Below are positions 1-14,300 of a stretch of 64,000 nt of DNA, piece by piece. Numbering within the stretch: the stretch's first letter is position 1; each line of letters begins with the position of its first letter. The stretch lies in NCBI GenBank assembly GCA_022316685.1, contig JAKJHU010000076.1, positions 1,436,001-1,500,000 of the forward strand, given 5' to 3'. Source of the DNA: Progne subis subis (lineage: Eukaryota; Chordata; Aves; Passeriformes; Hirundinidae). A program made the translations under genes and the position numbers. The notes beneath the pieces were generated by a model. It ran no database searches. It saw only the letters and a program-made list of their open reading frames with translations, and had not been told where the DNA came from.

Positions 1-2895
1 TGTTAAAAGGGTGCTGACTTCTAAGAGCATTTTGGAAGTTTGCAATAAAGACTTGCTTTTTGATCTCTTCTTGAAATCTTTTTTCCTTTTTTGATAAAAG
101 CAAAATGATGCTATGACTACAGGTAGGTGTTTTGTGAACTTCCAGTACACTGCTGCCTCTGTAAAACCTCTACAGATTAAGCCTCCAGACCTGTAATTTT
201 AGATTCTCTCCACATATTAACACATGTATGTGTTGATCTTACATTTCCTAAGTATATGGTAGGGCCCACTACTCATGTTTTCATTTAACAATTTCACTTT
301 ATAGCCTTATTAAAATGTTTTGCTTAAAAGGCATGTACACACAGCAAACTACATAGAGTTTCATTTGTCTGTCTCAAGAAGATGAAGAGCCAAGAAAATT
401 ATGACAAAATATAACTTAGTACATCCACAGAGGCTGAATATTTTGAATCAGGTTTCTGAGACAGAGGTGCCAACCCCTTTATTCAGAAGAGAAGCTCTGC
501 ACTACATTTGGGCTGTACATTTTGCTTTTAGCATCAGTTGCACAGAAAATATAATTGAAGAGGTGTGAAGCAAAATATTTTTGAAGGAAACTTTTATAAG
601 AAATTGGACCTAAGAATTTGAACATTGTTTCCTCCAGATACCACATGGTCAAGAATGTGTGTGCCCTGCATCTCTTCAGCTCTCCCTCCCTGCCTGTGCA
701 AGAGACCTGTGATGTTGAGGTAGTATAAAGGGGCTGTATGAAACTTCCACAAGCAGAAAATTCCCCAGTTCACAGGAAACGCCCTTTCAGTCCAGCATTC
801 ACAAGCTGACTCTTACCTTGGGAAAGGCGATATCTCAGGGCTAGTGGCTGTTACAGAGAGAAGATACACTATGCATTTTTGATGGCACAGAGGGTATTAA
901 AGGATGTCAACCAAGCAGTGGAATTAGAGTAGCACAGGTGAGCAACATCTGAATTTGGGCTGGCCCTGCTCATAAAGGAAACATAAATGGGTTTATCAAA
1001 ATTGTATTAAGATTACAGGGGGTGGGTGATGTCAGTATTCCTTGACGTATTAATGGAAAACGTTGTCTTTCCATTTTTTGCTCACAACTTCCATCAGCAT
1101 TTATAAGTGATTCCATTTTTATTCTAAAATATCGTGACTAATATGATTACATCACTTCTATTCTCCCTCCATCTCTCCCTACATTTTCATGGAGTAAGCT
1201 ATCCTCAAGTGGGGTGAGAACAGAGAACAGGCAGAGAATAAAAGTACAGTTTAATTTAAAAATAAAATGTCTACTGCTATGTCGTATTCTGTAATACAAC
1301 AGGGTGCATAGTCAAGAATTAGTAGAAATGAAGCATAGATCCTCAGGGAAAAAAAGAAAACCTTACATGTGTATACATTGGCATGTTTATGTCTAATATA
1401 TACATATGTATGTGTGCGTGTGTCCATTTATACTGTAAAGGAACAACTACAGTTTGCACTAATCACAGACATTTCAGGTAGAGGTCCAACCTGTGACCAG
1501 CCCTACGCCTGGACAGGCTTCAGATATGACCACCTTGAGAAATTACCACTGCCACAACCAGTAACATATTTTTCCAATTAGTTTCAGGGAGGAAATGAGA
1601 CATTTTTCTTTGTTAATGCCTCTCTCTCTTCCTCTGCTTGCCCATCCATTTTATGCTTCCTGATGGTGCTCAGGAGGCTGTGAGGTTCCCTCCAGCACAC
1701 TTCCTGCTTCCACCCAGCAGGAATAAACTGTTAGCACTTTGTTTGAAATGATTCCTGAGAAGTCTGATTCCTCTCACCAAAATGTGAATAATTGTAGCAT
1801 TTGACTCTTGGCTTCCTCCTCAGGGATCCTTCTGAGTTAAATAGTTATTGAATTTACCCTAACAGAGATTGCCAAAGAAAACTTTATTTGAAGGACAGAG
1901 GGGGGAACAAACTGTTTGCAGAACTGAAAGAAGTTTGAAATACTATAAAGGGAGAGAAAAAGTCCCATAATGGAAGGTGGAAATCTAGGACAGACAAATC
2001 AGGCCATAAAATGTAAGATCAACACAGCAGTGGGAAGCAGGAAAGCATATCCTGGGCCAAACATACCAATGGAGACTATTACACATAGTGACCTCAGATG
2101 TCATATACAACATGCATCTGCAAACCTCTTATATTGCGAAGTCCCACATTAGACCAAGCTCGATAAGTCCATGCTGGAAATGAAGAGGCCTAGGTCAACA
2201 ACAGTTAAGTGCTCAGTGTATGAATCTAAGATACAGATGTCTTCAAACCCATGTATCCAGTCTTTAATCTCTAAACTAAGGTCACTGCTTTTCCTATTTT
2301 AAACACCAAGAATGTGGTTCTAAGCAAGGAAAAAGTGGTCATCCTTATCAATATACCTGCTTAGTGTATGCCTTTTAATTGCACAACATCCAGTCCAGTG
2401 AAGAGGCAGAAAAGTATGGCAGAAACAACACAGCTCTAAGAAAGGGAGCTTAACTCTTTTTGGACCGATGAACCATGAAGTACTAACAAAGCTCCTGAAT
2501 AACAGTAACTGTTATTCAAGTGAAATGCTAATGAGCTCCATCCAAGACAGGTGACTTCAAACTTCCCAGTCACTTTAAAGTGCAAAGCTCAGATGTGATT
2601 TTCAAACCTTCTGGTTTCCATCTGAAAAAGATGAGCATAAGTACTTGAAAGAAACTTGCTTTCCAGGTGTTCTAGCAACAGTTGTCTGTAAAAGGTGTCA
2701 GAGCAAAAGCCTGCTTTCTGTTATATTTTTAGCTTAGCTGTGAAACTTGTAGGTGGTCCCCTACATGGAGTAGTAGTGTCACACTTTGGCTTGCACATAA
2801 ACTCTGTCACCTGCGAAATAGTAATGACATGGTAGCAAAAGCCTAATAGAGAATCCCTTACAACTGAAATACACTGTTCTGATTTGTTCTATTTT
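1..2895. other. AT-rich unique non-coding stretch
   Basis: No coding region or recognisable transposon was seen. Reading frames are short and look like chance. Around 1394-1421 there is a run of alternating purine-pyrimidine (TA/TG/CG steps), a weak low-complexity signal. No promoter or RNA gene can be supported. Confidence 0.6.
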
Positions 2896-2951
2896 TATCC
2901 TATCCTATCCTATCCTATCCTATCCTATCCTATCCTATCCTATCCTATCCT
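2896..2951 (+). repeat. (TATCC)n microsatellite, about 11 units
   Basis: Eleven uninterrupted copies of the pentamer TATCC run from 2896 to 2950. The array is perfect, which suggests recent slippage and likely length variation between individuals. It abuts a T/G-rich tract on its right. Confidence 0.97.
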
Positions 2952-3033
2952 GTCTGGGTTTTCTTGTTTGGTTCATTGTTTTGGTGGGGTTTTTGGTTTT
3001 GTTTTGTTTGCTTGTTGTTTTGTTGCTGTTTTT
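2952..3033 (+). repeat. T/G-rich low-complexity tract
   Basis: This 80-base stretch is almost entirely T and G, in runs such as GTTTTG and TTTGTTTG, and follows the (TATCC)n array directly. The complementary strand is A/C-rich, which explains the Gln/Asn/Lys-rich reading frame found there; that frame is not a gene. Confidence 0.85.
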
Positions 3034-4940
3034 CCGAAGTGAGCTGGTCAAATGATGGGTGATAACATACAGTCCTCTTATTACAAGGCACAAGAGGGAA
3101 GCACAAGACTTTCAGCTTTATCTCAGTTGCCCATCTTTCCAGGTGTATCCTCATAGCCTCAAAATGTGTATATATGCAACACTGGGCTGTAAGACTTTTT
3201 TTCTGCTTATGCAGGAATACTGTGATTCTGATACATGTTACCATGTTAGCCACAAAAGGCACTGACTAAGCTGTTTCAAATGTGCTTCACCACAGAATCT
3301 GAACAGCTCACAAACTGATTAAGTACATAACCTCACATTCTTCTGGTGATGTAAAGAAATGTCACCCTGGAACATAGACTAATGAGAGGAAAACAATGCA
3401 CCATCAGATATAGGCCCTGTCACCTTCCCCATTGGACATACTCGAACATCAGAGCCCATTTGCAAGCACTCACAAGAACCCTGACAACAACTGTTGTCTC
3501 CATTAGCAGCCAGATGTTTTTTGTGGTGAGAACCAAGGCTGCGTTCTGGTCACCAGGAGAGCATGCTTTTCTCTCATGGCTTTTCAGAGTTCCAGACCAT
3601 AACTTCAAGATAATATAGACTCCTCTACACTCACAAGTCATTTTCCTCTGTCACAAAGTCTCTGCAGACAAAGACTCCCATTTTCCCCTGAATTTTCTGC
3701 CCCAGCTGACACAGCTCATGAGAATTCACAGATTCTCTGAGAGGCAACAGAGAAAACATGGTGGTGGGGAGACCTACCCTTGCTGGCAGAATTCTGTGCC
3801 GTCTATACCCACCTTAAGGCACAGGGAAGGCAATGGAGGACGAGTAGATAGGTGCTAGAGCTACTAGCCTGGGGGTACCTTGTGTCTTCACTGAAGAGTA
3901 ACTAAACAGTAGGATTGCCAAATTGTCATCAACGTGGAAACAGTGGCAAACATTGTAAGTGCTGATGAATTTTCTTTTCACGCTTTCCTGTGGTCTCTAG
4001 GTATTTTACTTACAGAGTCAAATCTTACCTCATTTTTCTGCATTCCCTTCTTCTGTTCACATTGTGTAGACTTTGGAAAACCTACTCTATTGGCAATAGC
4101 TAGGATTGTCACTAGCGCAGTGAATCTCAGAAAAGACAAAAGGAAGTAGTAACACTTTTACTGAGTGTGGAAATGTGAAGCTTTTACAGTCAAGCCCATG
4201 GAACATGAAATCTTTCTGGAGTTATTTCTTATCTTTCTATTGAATTGTAACCAGGGCGCAGATAACTAAAGAGCAGGACACTATAAGTAACAGAGTTCAC
4301 AGTTCTGTTTGTGGCATATTTTGTCATTGTTTTAAAGGCATTTCTACAAAGAGTTCTATTGGGTTCTATTGGTGTGTGGGAAACACCTGTGACAGGGGTC
4401 AGAAAAGGGAGGTCTTACTAAGAGAAGGAAGGGAGGTAGGGAAATGCTAGAACAGATTTTTAGAGATTACAAAATCAAGATCAGGATAATACATGCTTTC
4501 AGAATTATTTCACTCCATACAAAGGTTATACTCCACACATAACCAGGCGCTATCCACAAAATAGTCTCCCACGTTATCCCTTACAATTTGGATTTTCTCT
4601 CCCATGTTCATCTGGGAGAAAGAATGAGAGTGCCAAGGTGTGCAGAGGAAAAGAGATGGGTCTAGGCTGTGTTCATGGTGAGTTTAGAGAAACCACATGT
4701 TAAGGACCACCCTCTCACCTCCCATATATCCATGGATATGAAGAAGGAAACCTGAATGGGTGACCTCCTGAGCAATGCAGTGAAAACAGAAGGAAAGAGA
4801 GACCATAACTGTCCTCCCCCTAAAACACAGCATTCTCATGCAGATCAACAGAAAATAAGGAGTGCTTTTTCAGCAATGGACATTCAAAACCAGTCTCTAT
4901 TCTATCCCAGAGCAATCATAACTATACACAAATTTATAAG

Positions 4941-4978
4941 AGCAGTCAAGCTACATCAGAGCAGTCAAGCTACATCAG
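4941..4978 (+). repeat. 19-bp perfect tandem duplication
   Basis: The unit AGCAGTCAAGCTACATCAG occupies 4941-4959 and is repeated exactly at 4960-4978. There are only two copies, so this is a local duplication and not a satellite. Confidence 0.95.
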
Positions 4979-7570
4979 ATGAAAGGTCACTCTCTGCTAA
5001 TACCTTGGGAGGAGTATAAGAATGCAGCAAATGCGATTTCCTCAGTGCCTCTTGCAAGCTTTTTGTAATGTGAGACTGAGAGACCTCTTAAGCCAAATAG
5101 CATTTTGTGAATATGATGATTCTCAATGGACTCCTCTTGAAATAACTTATCCCATCTTATCTCAAACATACACAAACTTTCAGCCTGTGGCAAAGAGCTT
5201 TGTTCTCCAAGGATTTAAGACCCATCTCTGATCTGACATAGTTTTGTCATCTTTGCATGGAGTTCTCAGGAAATCACCTCTGGAAAATGCTGTGAGAAAG
5301 TCTTCAGAAAACAGACTCTAAAGATGAGACAGGGAAAATTACAAATCACCCCTCAGCCAGGGACAGCAGGTAGCTCAGAAATTCAAGCAAAAAACCAAGA
5401 AAGTGGAAAGGTATAGAATTCTAAGGAAAAACCAGGAAAATGGCACTTCATCATCATAGACGATTGGCTTGAGGGAGCAGCAGAAATCAGTATTTCCCCT
5501 CCTGACCCATGCCTGCTTTGTCAGAAAAGTCTCTTGGGGTACTTTACCAGGTGGCGATGAGCCTGCCAGCATTTTGCTTTGTAATTCTCTAAATCCTCTC
5601 TCTCTCAGGTGTGTTATCTAATAAATATTTACTTTATACTTTTAAGTCTGCTTGCAGTGTCTTTTTGCAGACAACTAAGGTGCCAAAATGAAGCATCTCA
5701 ATGAGAGAGGTTTGCACTGTTCAAAGTATAAGTAAGGCATTCAGAGATACATGCAGTACATTAGCAGATGAATGTGCATGACCCAGGCTTTAGCACTTCA
5801 GACTTCTAAATGAATAAAGCCAGTATGTCTTCTAATCCACAGTTTATACCCAGTATTTCTTTTTTGTTTGTTTTTACATACACTGTGCACAAATAAGAAC
5901 CATATTCTTGGGCCACTACCAAGCCTGACAAGAGGGATAAACAATTTTAAGGTCAAACTCTGTTTGTGGGGAGCCAATACAGTACTCTGAGAATGAACAC
6001 TACTTTCTCAAGGAAATAAAATAGACGTAAGAGACAGGGAAACTGTCAGTCTAACGTACAACATCATCAGATGGAAATATCTCAGTCATTTGGGATAAAA
6101 CAGCACTGTCAGAGGATCAGTGTCTCCTACTCTGACAATAGATGTTTCGCCTTTTATATAGCAGCAGGAAATGATCATCCGTCTTGAATACATTAATGCC
6201 TTAGTCCATTCTCATTATCTCTTGACTCACAAAAAGGTTAGAGTTCACTTCATGGTGAAAGCCCTAGTTAAGTGTCTGTGGGAGACAGGTCCGTATAGGG
6301 CATGATGGTAGAGACAGGGGAAGGAACTGTTTCATATGTCAGCCGAGGAATGATTTAGTCATGTATGACTCACAAACGTGGTAAATGTTGCCATAGAAGT
6401 CTCTTTGAGTTAATAATTAATCTTCTAAACACAAACATGTTCTCGTCTCACAAGAGAAAATACACCACTCACTGAAGAGCTCATGCTTACTCATAATTTT
6501 CCCCTTTATCACTCTTGTACATCATGTCTGCCCAAATTCTTTTGTAGCAGTAAACTTTAAACAAATATGCATGTACTGCAGATATCTCCATGTTCAGGAA
6601 GGATCTCAACAAGCTGTTAGCCATGGAGCACATGTGCCACGTAGGATAGGCATAAAAACATTTTCCAATTTGTATCTGCCAGCTTTCTTTCATGTAAATG
6701 TCCAAAAATTATTCTTGAAGACACACCTGGATAATCACTGTGTATAGTCAAGAGAGAAAACCCAAAGAAACACTGAACGCTAGCCTGTCCACAAGCTTGA
6801 AAATGTTGTCACTGTCAGTAAGTCTTGGTAGTAATTCCAGCAATAAAAGAAAGAAAATCAACATTGTATTTAACAGGCTTTTGCCTTGTACAAAAGTACA
6901 GGACTGCAGATATTGTGCATGGAGATATATGTGAGACAAGGCCTGCAAGCTCATGGCATCCCACCTGGGGTTTCTGGTTTTGATGGAAAGTAATGAGAGT
7001 TTGGCAGCTTTGGCCAAGTATTTAAGTGTTCTTATAATTGCCTCACAACCTCCCAGTCAATCTGCTACAAATGTGTGTCTGGAACAGCAGAGTCCCAGAG
7101 CTAAAGCAGCAGGGTTGATGTTAAGTCAAAATTGACTTTCACAGCTTCTGGCTATAGTGACCCTCATTCTTGCAGCCAAAACTCAATACCCTACCAATAA
7201 AAAGTACTAAAATTTATCTTCAAACTGATAATACAAACTGAGGAGTAAATGCCAACACAATAAACCCTAGGATCATTAAAGCACACAAGAACATCCTTAA
7301 CACACCCCATGTACTTCAGCTAGTGATCTTGTAGTGGTTTAAAACCAGCTAGGAAGTAAACCTCAGGTAAGATACTCCCCTCCACCCCTCTCTGGTGAGA
7401 AGGATGAAGGCAGAGACTATAGATTGAGATAAAAATTACTGAAAGCAAACAGCAACAGAGAATAAGGAACAGACAGTAACAGCAACAATATTAATAACAA
7501 AAGCATGCAAAAGAGAAGGTGCTTTACACACAAAAGGTGTTCATCACCTCAACTTATTTCTTCCTTGCCG

Positions 7571-7735
7571 CTGAGACAAAAACAAGATGGCAATGTTCCT
7601 GCAGCTCAGCAGTGACACACCATTATTCCTGAGACAAAGACGAGAGCAGATGCTCTCCATAGCTAGTGCCACATGGTCTCCTGAGACAAAGACAAGATGG
7701 TGATGGTGACAAGATTTGCCAACCCCAGGCCTAAG
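7571..7735 (+). repeat. Three spaced copies of a CTGAGACAAA motif
   Basis: CTGAGACAAA occurs at 7571, 7629 and 7681 (spacings 58 and 52). Two copies continue as a near match to AACAAGATGG or GACAAGATGG. This could be a worn 50-60 bp tandem repeat; the sequence between the motifs is too diverged to be sure. Confidence 0.4.
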
Positions 7736-10294
7736 ACAGTGAAAAACAATGATGGATAAACCCCCAAAAGCCCAGATCATCCATGTTGTATCTCTCACTT
7801 TCCAGACCGCTGGGCCTGGCTTGGTTAGCAGTACTTCACCTGGCTTGGCTCCTTTCTGCTGGGCTTGGGCTGGGCTGGTTCACAACCTAATACCAATGAT
7901 CAGCTTAGAAGAAGTTTTCCTTCAGACATCCAGTTGCCTGAATACGCCCAAATGGCAGGAAGCATTGTGAGCTAACCCACCACCATGAATTTGTGACCCT
8001 GCTTTGACTGGGGCTGCATTTAACAGGCCCTCTATCCCAGTGTTTTCTAATCATCACTGTGACACGGAGCACATTTTTTGCTTCCTCCATTGTTGTGCAG
8101 GGGATACATTCCTTGTATGAAAGCCCTGATGATATTTACGGTTTCGCACTGAGTGGAATAAGCAGGCGCATTATTAAACAGTTCCCATTCAGAACATAAG
8201 AAAAGAGGAAATCTAACTGTCTCCTCCAACAGCATTCAGCTTTATGGGGGTTTCTTTCTTTCTTCCAAACCTAAGCTGAAGTACACACAGCTACTTGAGG
8301 CCTATAATGCAAATGGTTTGCACATAATGACCCAGTCTTTTCCTTTTCCATTTTTGGACCAAGTGCAGGTCCCAGTGAATGCTGTTTTCCACTTCCCTTG
8401 GAATAGTGCGGCATCACAAATCATAACTTTCCCCATCCCAGTCTAAACTGTCTTGTAGGCTGTTGGCAACAGAAATAAGAATCGTAGGGCTCTTTACATA
8501 ATTTCTCACAATGTCAATGAAATGTTAAGAGACTGAAATAGTATTGGAGTATTCTTTTCCATCTGTGCTGGAAGCCTATATATTCTCTTGATGTATTAAC
8601 AATGGAACATGAGGATATAAAGAAATCCATGAATCGCAATTGTCAAAATGAAGCTGCTTTCAGGCAATGAAATGGAAGATCACAAAAAGCAGCCAGATTA
8701 GTTAGGACAAAAGTAAATGTACCCAAAACTTTTTCCCAAACCAACTGAGCTACACAAAGGGCTGTGGTAGGTTTGCAGACATTAGGAACAGGGAAGGTGC
8801 ATTAGGGCTTTCACACATCATGGCTACCTTAGCCCCAGCAGGATTGCTCTCTACACAAGTGTCCCTAGTACATCTGAAAGCCCTGTTTTAAATGGGGCAA
8901 GCAATGAGTCTGCTGTAGCAGCTTCCATTGGGGAAATTATTTCACAATTCCAGTAAATCTTGCCATTAAAAGCTGCTTTCTGACCAGCGTGGTGACTTCT
9001 CACTGGTCTTGATCTTCACGAACAAAAGAAAGTTCACTTAGCTTTTTTTCATTCTTCTCATATACAAATCACTTGCAAAAACAAGCAGAGGTTGTAAAAT
9101 TCTTATAGGAAGGGGTTTGGAGTTGGAATTTTTGGTCTCTTTAATCCCACAAAAATTGAGAAATTATTTCTTTTTGCCTGCCCTCACTCCAACATCTTTG
9201 CCTTTAAAGTCCTTCAAATCTGTCGCATTTTATTCTCATTTTCTCAGTGATGTCACTGTCATCAGCCTTTTACTTCTTTATCCTGTTATTACCTACACAG
9301 CTTGGCTTTAATATTAATTTTTTTTTATTAATTTATAATTCTCTGGCCCTTTGAATAGCATAATTTTTTTCTTATAGAGTTATTTCCTTGTAAGATCATA
9401 AACTTTAATCTCCCTCAGTCTATGTACATAATCCAGTATGACACAGATAGATAACATCCCAAGTTAAGACCTCCCTAGTGACCTCTCATGTAGTTATCCT
9501 CTTTGAATGTATTGATTTTAAATATCTTCCTTGGGTACTGCCTCTCATTATTTGTGCCTTCCTGGGGGTGATCCTTTTTTTTACTAAAAAATAACTAACA
9601 TTATTAGTGCAGACAATAAAATTGGACTTTTAAAGAAAATTAATGCAACCAAATTGTTGTGGCTATAATTTGTATTTGTCTGGGTGTCACATGCCTGTCT
9701 CATTCCCTCTTTATTCCAGAAGGGCAAAAGTAAACAGCAGCAAGAAAACAAGATAGTCTAGCCGTGTCTGGCACTAGAGCCTTTGCATCTCATGGTCTGT
9801 GCCTTTCTTCTCTTGGCTTGTTAAAAATATAGAAGGCAATATAATTTGTCTTGGTTTCCCATAAGAATCCCACAAGAATCTGATTTTATATATCTTCCAT
9901 TACTTCCTGTCTTTCAGTCTTCCTCTGCACCCAAGGACTGTGTTTTGTTCACCCTAGTCACACAGAGTGTCAGCTGAAGGGGGGGAATAGCAGTGACCAC
10001 CACCTACTTGGAAAGACATATCTGAGCTTTAATTTAAAGTTGTCAACAAACGTAACAGCTTTTATATAATTTTGCGACTCTTCCTCTTGTGAATTTCTCA
10101 GTTATTCTGTTCTGATTTTTTATGTACTCCTTTCAGCGAAATTGGAAATGGCTTAAAAAAAAAAGTTTATTTGATGTTTTGTGCTGTTGAAACAGGAGAA
10201 CAGATGGTAGCAGAAACTAACAGGACACCTCTACAGACAGTTCTGAAAAAAGGGCAAAATGTGTTGTTTAAACCACCAGTATTAACAGGAGGGG

Positions 10295-10382
10295 AAAAAA
10301 AAAAAAAAAAAAAAAAAAAGGCGAGAGAAAAAGAAAAGAAAAAAGAGAAAAAGAAAAGAAAAAAGAGAAAAAGAAAAAGAGA
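10295..10382 (+). repeat. A-tract followed by purine-only GAAAA-type repeat
   Basis: Twenty-five A residues (10295-10319) are followed by about 60 bases of almost pure A/G built on AGAAAAAGAAAAG-like units that repeat with a period near 20. The Lys/Glu-rich reading frame through it is a low-complexity artefact. Confidence 0.9.
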
Positions 10383-11284
10383 TTTACTATAATCTGTCTC
10401 TAAAATAAACTTTTCTCCATAGAAGCATATGTTTGTATTGTATTACCACTAATTTTACGGTGGGAAAAGTTAAATTATCTCAGATCTGACACAGGCTAAA
10501 AGCAATATTTACCAAGGCTCAGCTGTCTTTTAGGAGCTTGTTCAGCTGCACTAAATAATATAATTAGGATCCTACACAGATTAGTTAATCCAACTAAATG
10601 TTTCAGTCCATTGAACTGTGCTAGACTATAGCAGAGCAGAAGGGAAGGAGCCATGCTGACCTCCATGACTGACTATTCACTATTGTCTTTAAAATTTTCT
10701 GCCTAATTTCTTGCTCTGTGGAATGCAGCTCAGAAATCTCTGACTCCAAGACAGATTCCTATTAGTTAAGTGCAGCAGGAAAACATTATCAGCAAATGAA
10801 AAAAACACCTGCTTTCTAAAAACAGTAATTAAAAAATTACATTTGCACTACTTATAAGATGATCTTCCTGTATACCAGACTGCCATATTATCCTAAAGCT
10901 GCTTCTTCTTACACTTATTGCTGGTTACAAATATCATTTGAGATCTGAAAAACTTCTCATTACAATTTTCACCAAATCAGATAACTTCTTATTGGAATGT
11001 TTATTTCAAAGATTAAGCATTTTCTGACCAGCAGAAGAGTTGGATTATCTGTGTGTTAGCATCACAATTTTTCAGCCACAAATTGTGAAGAGGCAACATA
11101 TCTGACCTTACATTGTGGAAAAACATACAGCTGTTGTGCATAAGAGAAAGAGTAGAAAAGAAAGTTCAAAAGCAACTCACTCTTTGTCTCTGTTATGAGG
11201 CCATAACAGAGAGTGGTATGAAGTATCATTGCACACAGACCTTTTCTATCATTTCTTGAGTGAACTACAAGAAAAAAACCTCAA
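10383..11284. other. AT-rich stretch, nothing recognised
   Basis: No open frame, repeat family or structured RNA could be supported between the purine tract and the long T-tract. Confidence 0.5.
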
Positions 11285-11295
11285 TTTTTTTTTTT

Positions 11296-11341
<46 letters not shown>
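11285..11341 (+). repeat. Long poly-T tract
   Basis: Fifty-seven bases of T are interrupted only by AA at 11296-11297. This could be a lengthened retroposon A-tail read from the other strand, but no recognisable element body lies beside it. The length is prone to sequencing and assembly error. Confidence 0.95.
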
Positions 11342-11345
<4 letters not shown>

Positions 11346-14300
11346 TTTCTTTAATTTCCACAGGAGAAGTTATTTTGCAGAATAAATTTAACCACACACA
11401 ATGACACAGGCTGCTCTGTTCACCTTCTTTTCCAGTCAATTTTTAATCTGCATTCCTATTATCAATAAACACAACTAATTGCACCTGGCCAGAAGCAAAT
11501 AATTATTTTTCAGCTTCTCAGATCACTTTCTTTGAACTTTACCAGCAGATACCCAAGGAAACAAACACACAACAGATAACATCCAAATTCGGAGAGAGGA
11601 CTCATGAGCATATAACCTCCAGGCATCTAATGATTTCCAGGTGCACATCACCAAGTGTCTCACCCTTAATTAATTAACCAGCTGGCCTGGTTTGTCAGGA
11701 GCACTAGAACAGCACAGGCACATCTTGAAGGTGTACTGAGTAGTTGAACTTCCAGTTCTATCTGAGATTAGAAAAAACAAGCAAACTGCTGCTACAAAAG
11801 TTTTGTACAAGTAGAGGCAAGCTGAAAATCCAATTACAAAAATCCAGTGTTTTCCATGAAAAGTACAGCAATAGTCTTGTTCAAAGTCAAATGTATGAGT
11901 TTTGTCTTATCTCAGTAATCAGATCAAGGAATATAAATTACAATAAGAATAGCTGAATAGTCCTCAGGGTAAAAAACCTCATCCCCTGGCAGACAACTCA
12001 CTTTTCTTCAGAATGTGATAAATGAGAACATTTTAGAGTATCTTCCTTATTCAGTTTGTTTTCTTTAGCTTTAAAAGTAAACATCTCTATTTTTTTCATC
12101 ATGATACAAGCTGAAGCCAGAAGGAAATTAATACCACTTGTTAGAAATGTTAAATGTCAGAGATGAACCACTTGCAAAAAAGGAAAGTATTGCAAATCTC
12201 TCAAAAAAATGGTTTGATGATCCACTGGAGCATGGGAATCTGAAGTATAGTGAATGGAAAGTGCAATGAAAGCTTTTGGAGCAACCAGACCTACATCCAT
12301 TACTCAACAGAGGATGTGTTGTTAAGAATTATCACGCACTGGATACCAGTGATTTACCCCAGCCACAAGTTAGAAACAATGCTGGACCAGTCATTAAATG
12401 AGTTTGCTTAATTGCAGTGGATGCAGCTGGGTAGAATCTGAAATCAACAAATTCAAACCAGTCATGTTTCATCATGTTTGCTACAACCAGAAAGCTTTGA
12501 AAATAAGAACTGGAAACATCTCTAACCCTTATCTCATTTAACCCTTTAGGGATTTATTATTTTTCATTACTAGTTAAGAAAACATCCAGGGATTTTGAGA
12601 TAAAACATGTGACAACTGTTGTATGTTTTTACCAAAATAGAACCTTCAACTGAGGCCTGGCTGTTCTGGTGTTCCTGGGGTGTTTACAGTTAAACAAATA
12701 TACCTTATTTCTTCTGGTTTTATATTGAGCTGGACTGGAGCGGATCCCAGATGCAGTCCTAGTTCTTATTACAGAAGCAGTTCAACTGTTGGAGCGTTCC
12801 TGCAATCCCAACAGATCTTCTTTTAACTAAATCATATTTTGCTAAAGAATCATCCAGGAAGGAATATAGTCTTGCTTTTGAGGCATCAAGGAACAGAGAA
12901 TCTACCACTGTTCTTGCTTAAGTTTTCTTACACCTCAGATCTTTTGTTTATATGTTATTTGATTTGATTTTTTTTTCCTCCAGCTTTAGTTTATAATTTT
13001 TGACTCATGTTTTTTTTTCTCCACTAGATTAAAAAACTATTTACTACCAGGCATTTTCTTCTCAGGAAGGCACTTACATGCTGCAATCGAGTCATTCCTT
13101 TAGAAAAACCTCTTAAGGCCCACAGTATAACATTTTTCTCTAGCACTTCAATTATGTTTTCAATGCTGTCCTTAAAATGTAGACACTTTGTCTAGATTCA
13201 ATATTCTAGTACTGGCTCTCACTACACTGTGTACAGAGTAAATCTCTCTTTAATCCTACTTGTTACTCCTTCCTAAATTTCTGGGGAGGAAGCATTTTTG
13301 CTGTTTGGTTTTATTTTCCCTATAGGAGGGTTCTGGTAGTCTCATGTCACATTGTTTTTCAGATCTAAACCCATGTCTTTTCCTGTGTCACTACTTTCCT
13401 GGAAACAGAGCCTGATTCTGTAATTGCTGCAGTTTTCTAGACAGAAGCCTCTGATTTTTATAGGTTGAACTATTATCTCGTAAATTTTTAAATTTGAAAT
13501 TGTCAAGGATTTAATATTTCCTGCTAGAAGATTGCAAAAAAATGCAAGTGGCTTCCATCTAGTACTGATCCTCCCACATCCCCACAGGAGATCATCTGTA
13601 GATGTAGGTTACAGATGGGATAGCAAAAAATAGTGTCCTATTATCCCTTTAACCTTGGAGTGAAAGCAAGGCAGAAGCAGAATTTCCTTTAATCCATAGG
13701 AATTAACTTCTGTCAACTGATTTCACAGCCCAAGAAATCAAAAAGAAAGAAGCAGGGAAAACAGGAATTGTGTTTCTTCTTGTGTCTCTCATTACCTCAA
13801 AAACATTTTCTCATGAAGATTCTTCTCTATCAGAATGCTTCTGAATTAGTGGAGGGTTCAAAAAATTATTTCAGTATCTCACACTTCACATGTTTTCCTC
13901 AAAAGCTGAATCTGTATCCCATTTGCTCTCTCCTTTTGAGGGACCAGAAATCTGGATCTGTATTTTGCACTCAGTAGCAAAGAAAGGCTGCCTGTGACAG
14001 AAAAAAGTGAAATATTAATTAGACAGACAATAACCAAAGGACATAAATTTACCCTCATCTCTTTAGAATGAGAATGTGTGTATCTTCTATCAGTCATGGG
14101 ACTCTGCAACTCAAAGGTGATTCTTAATGGTACTGGCTTGATCTTGAGATAATTTTGTATGAAAATTTTAATGCTTTTGAAAAAGGTCTCAATTAATGGT
14201 AGAGATTTTGTAACTCCTTCTACTGTAATAATTGTAAAAAAAAAAAAAAATTTGTAGAAACAAAAAATAGTTTTTCGGTTTGCCAACTGCTTATCAAGGA

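Larger units (their letters stand above)
3034..10294. other. Unique-looking AT-rich stretch
   Basis: No gene, RNA gene or clear transposon was recognised in these 7 kb. A perfect 19-base tandem duplication lies at 4941-4978, and a loosely repeated CTGAGACAAA motif occurs at 7571, 7629 and 7681. All open frames are short and lack recognisable domains. Confidence 0.55.

Noticed and set aside
10171..10392. Lys/Glu-rich frame that looks like a charged protein
   Set aside because: It reads through a poly-A and GAAAA purine tract; it is a composition artefact.
13150..13260. CR1-like C-terminal remnant
   Set aside because: The resemblance is limited to a few phrases and no end motif was found. It is mentioned only in the interval note.
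13879..14286. 135-codon minus-strand frame
   Set aside because: It starts in sequence antisense to an A/T-rich tract, has Phe/Ile/Lys runs and no recognisable domain. It is most likely a chance frame.
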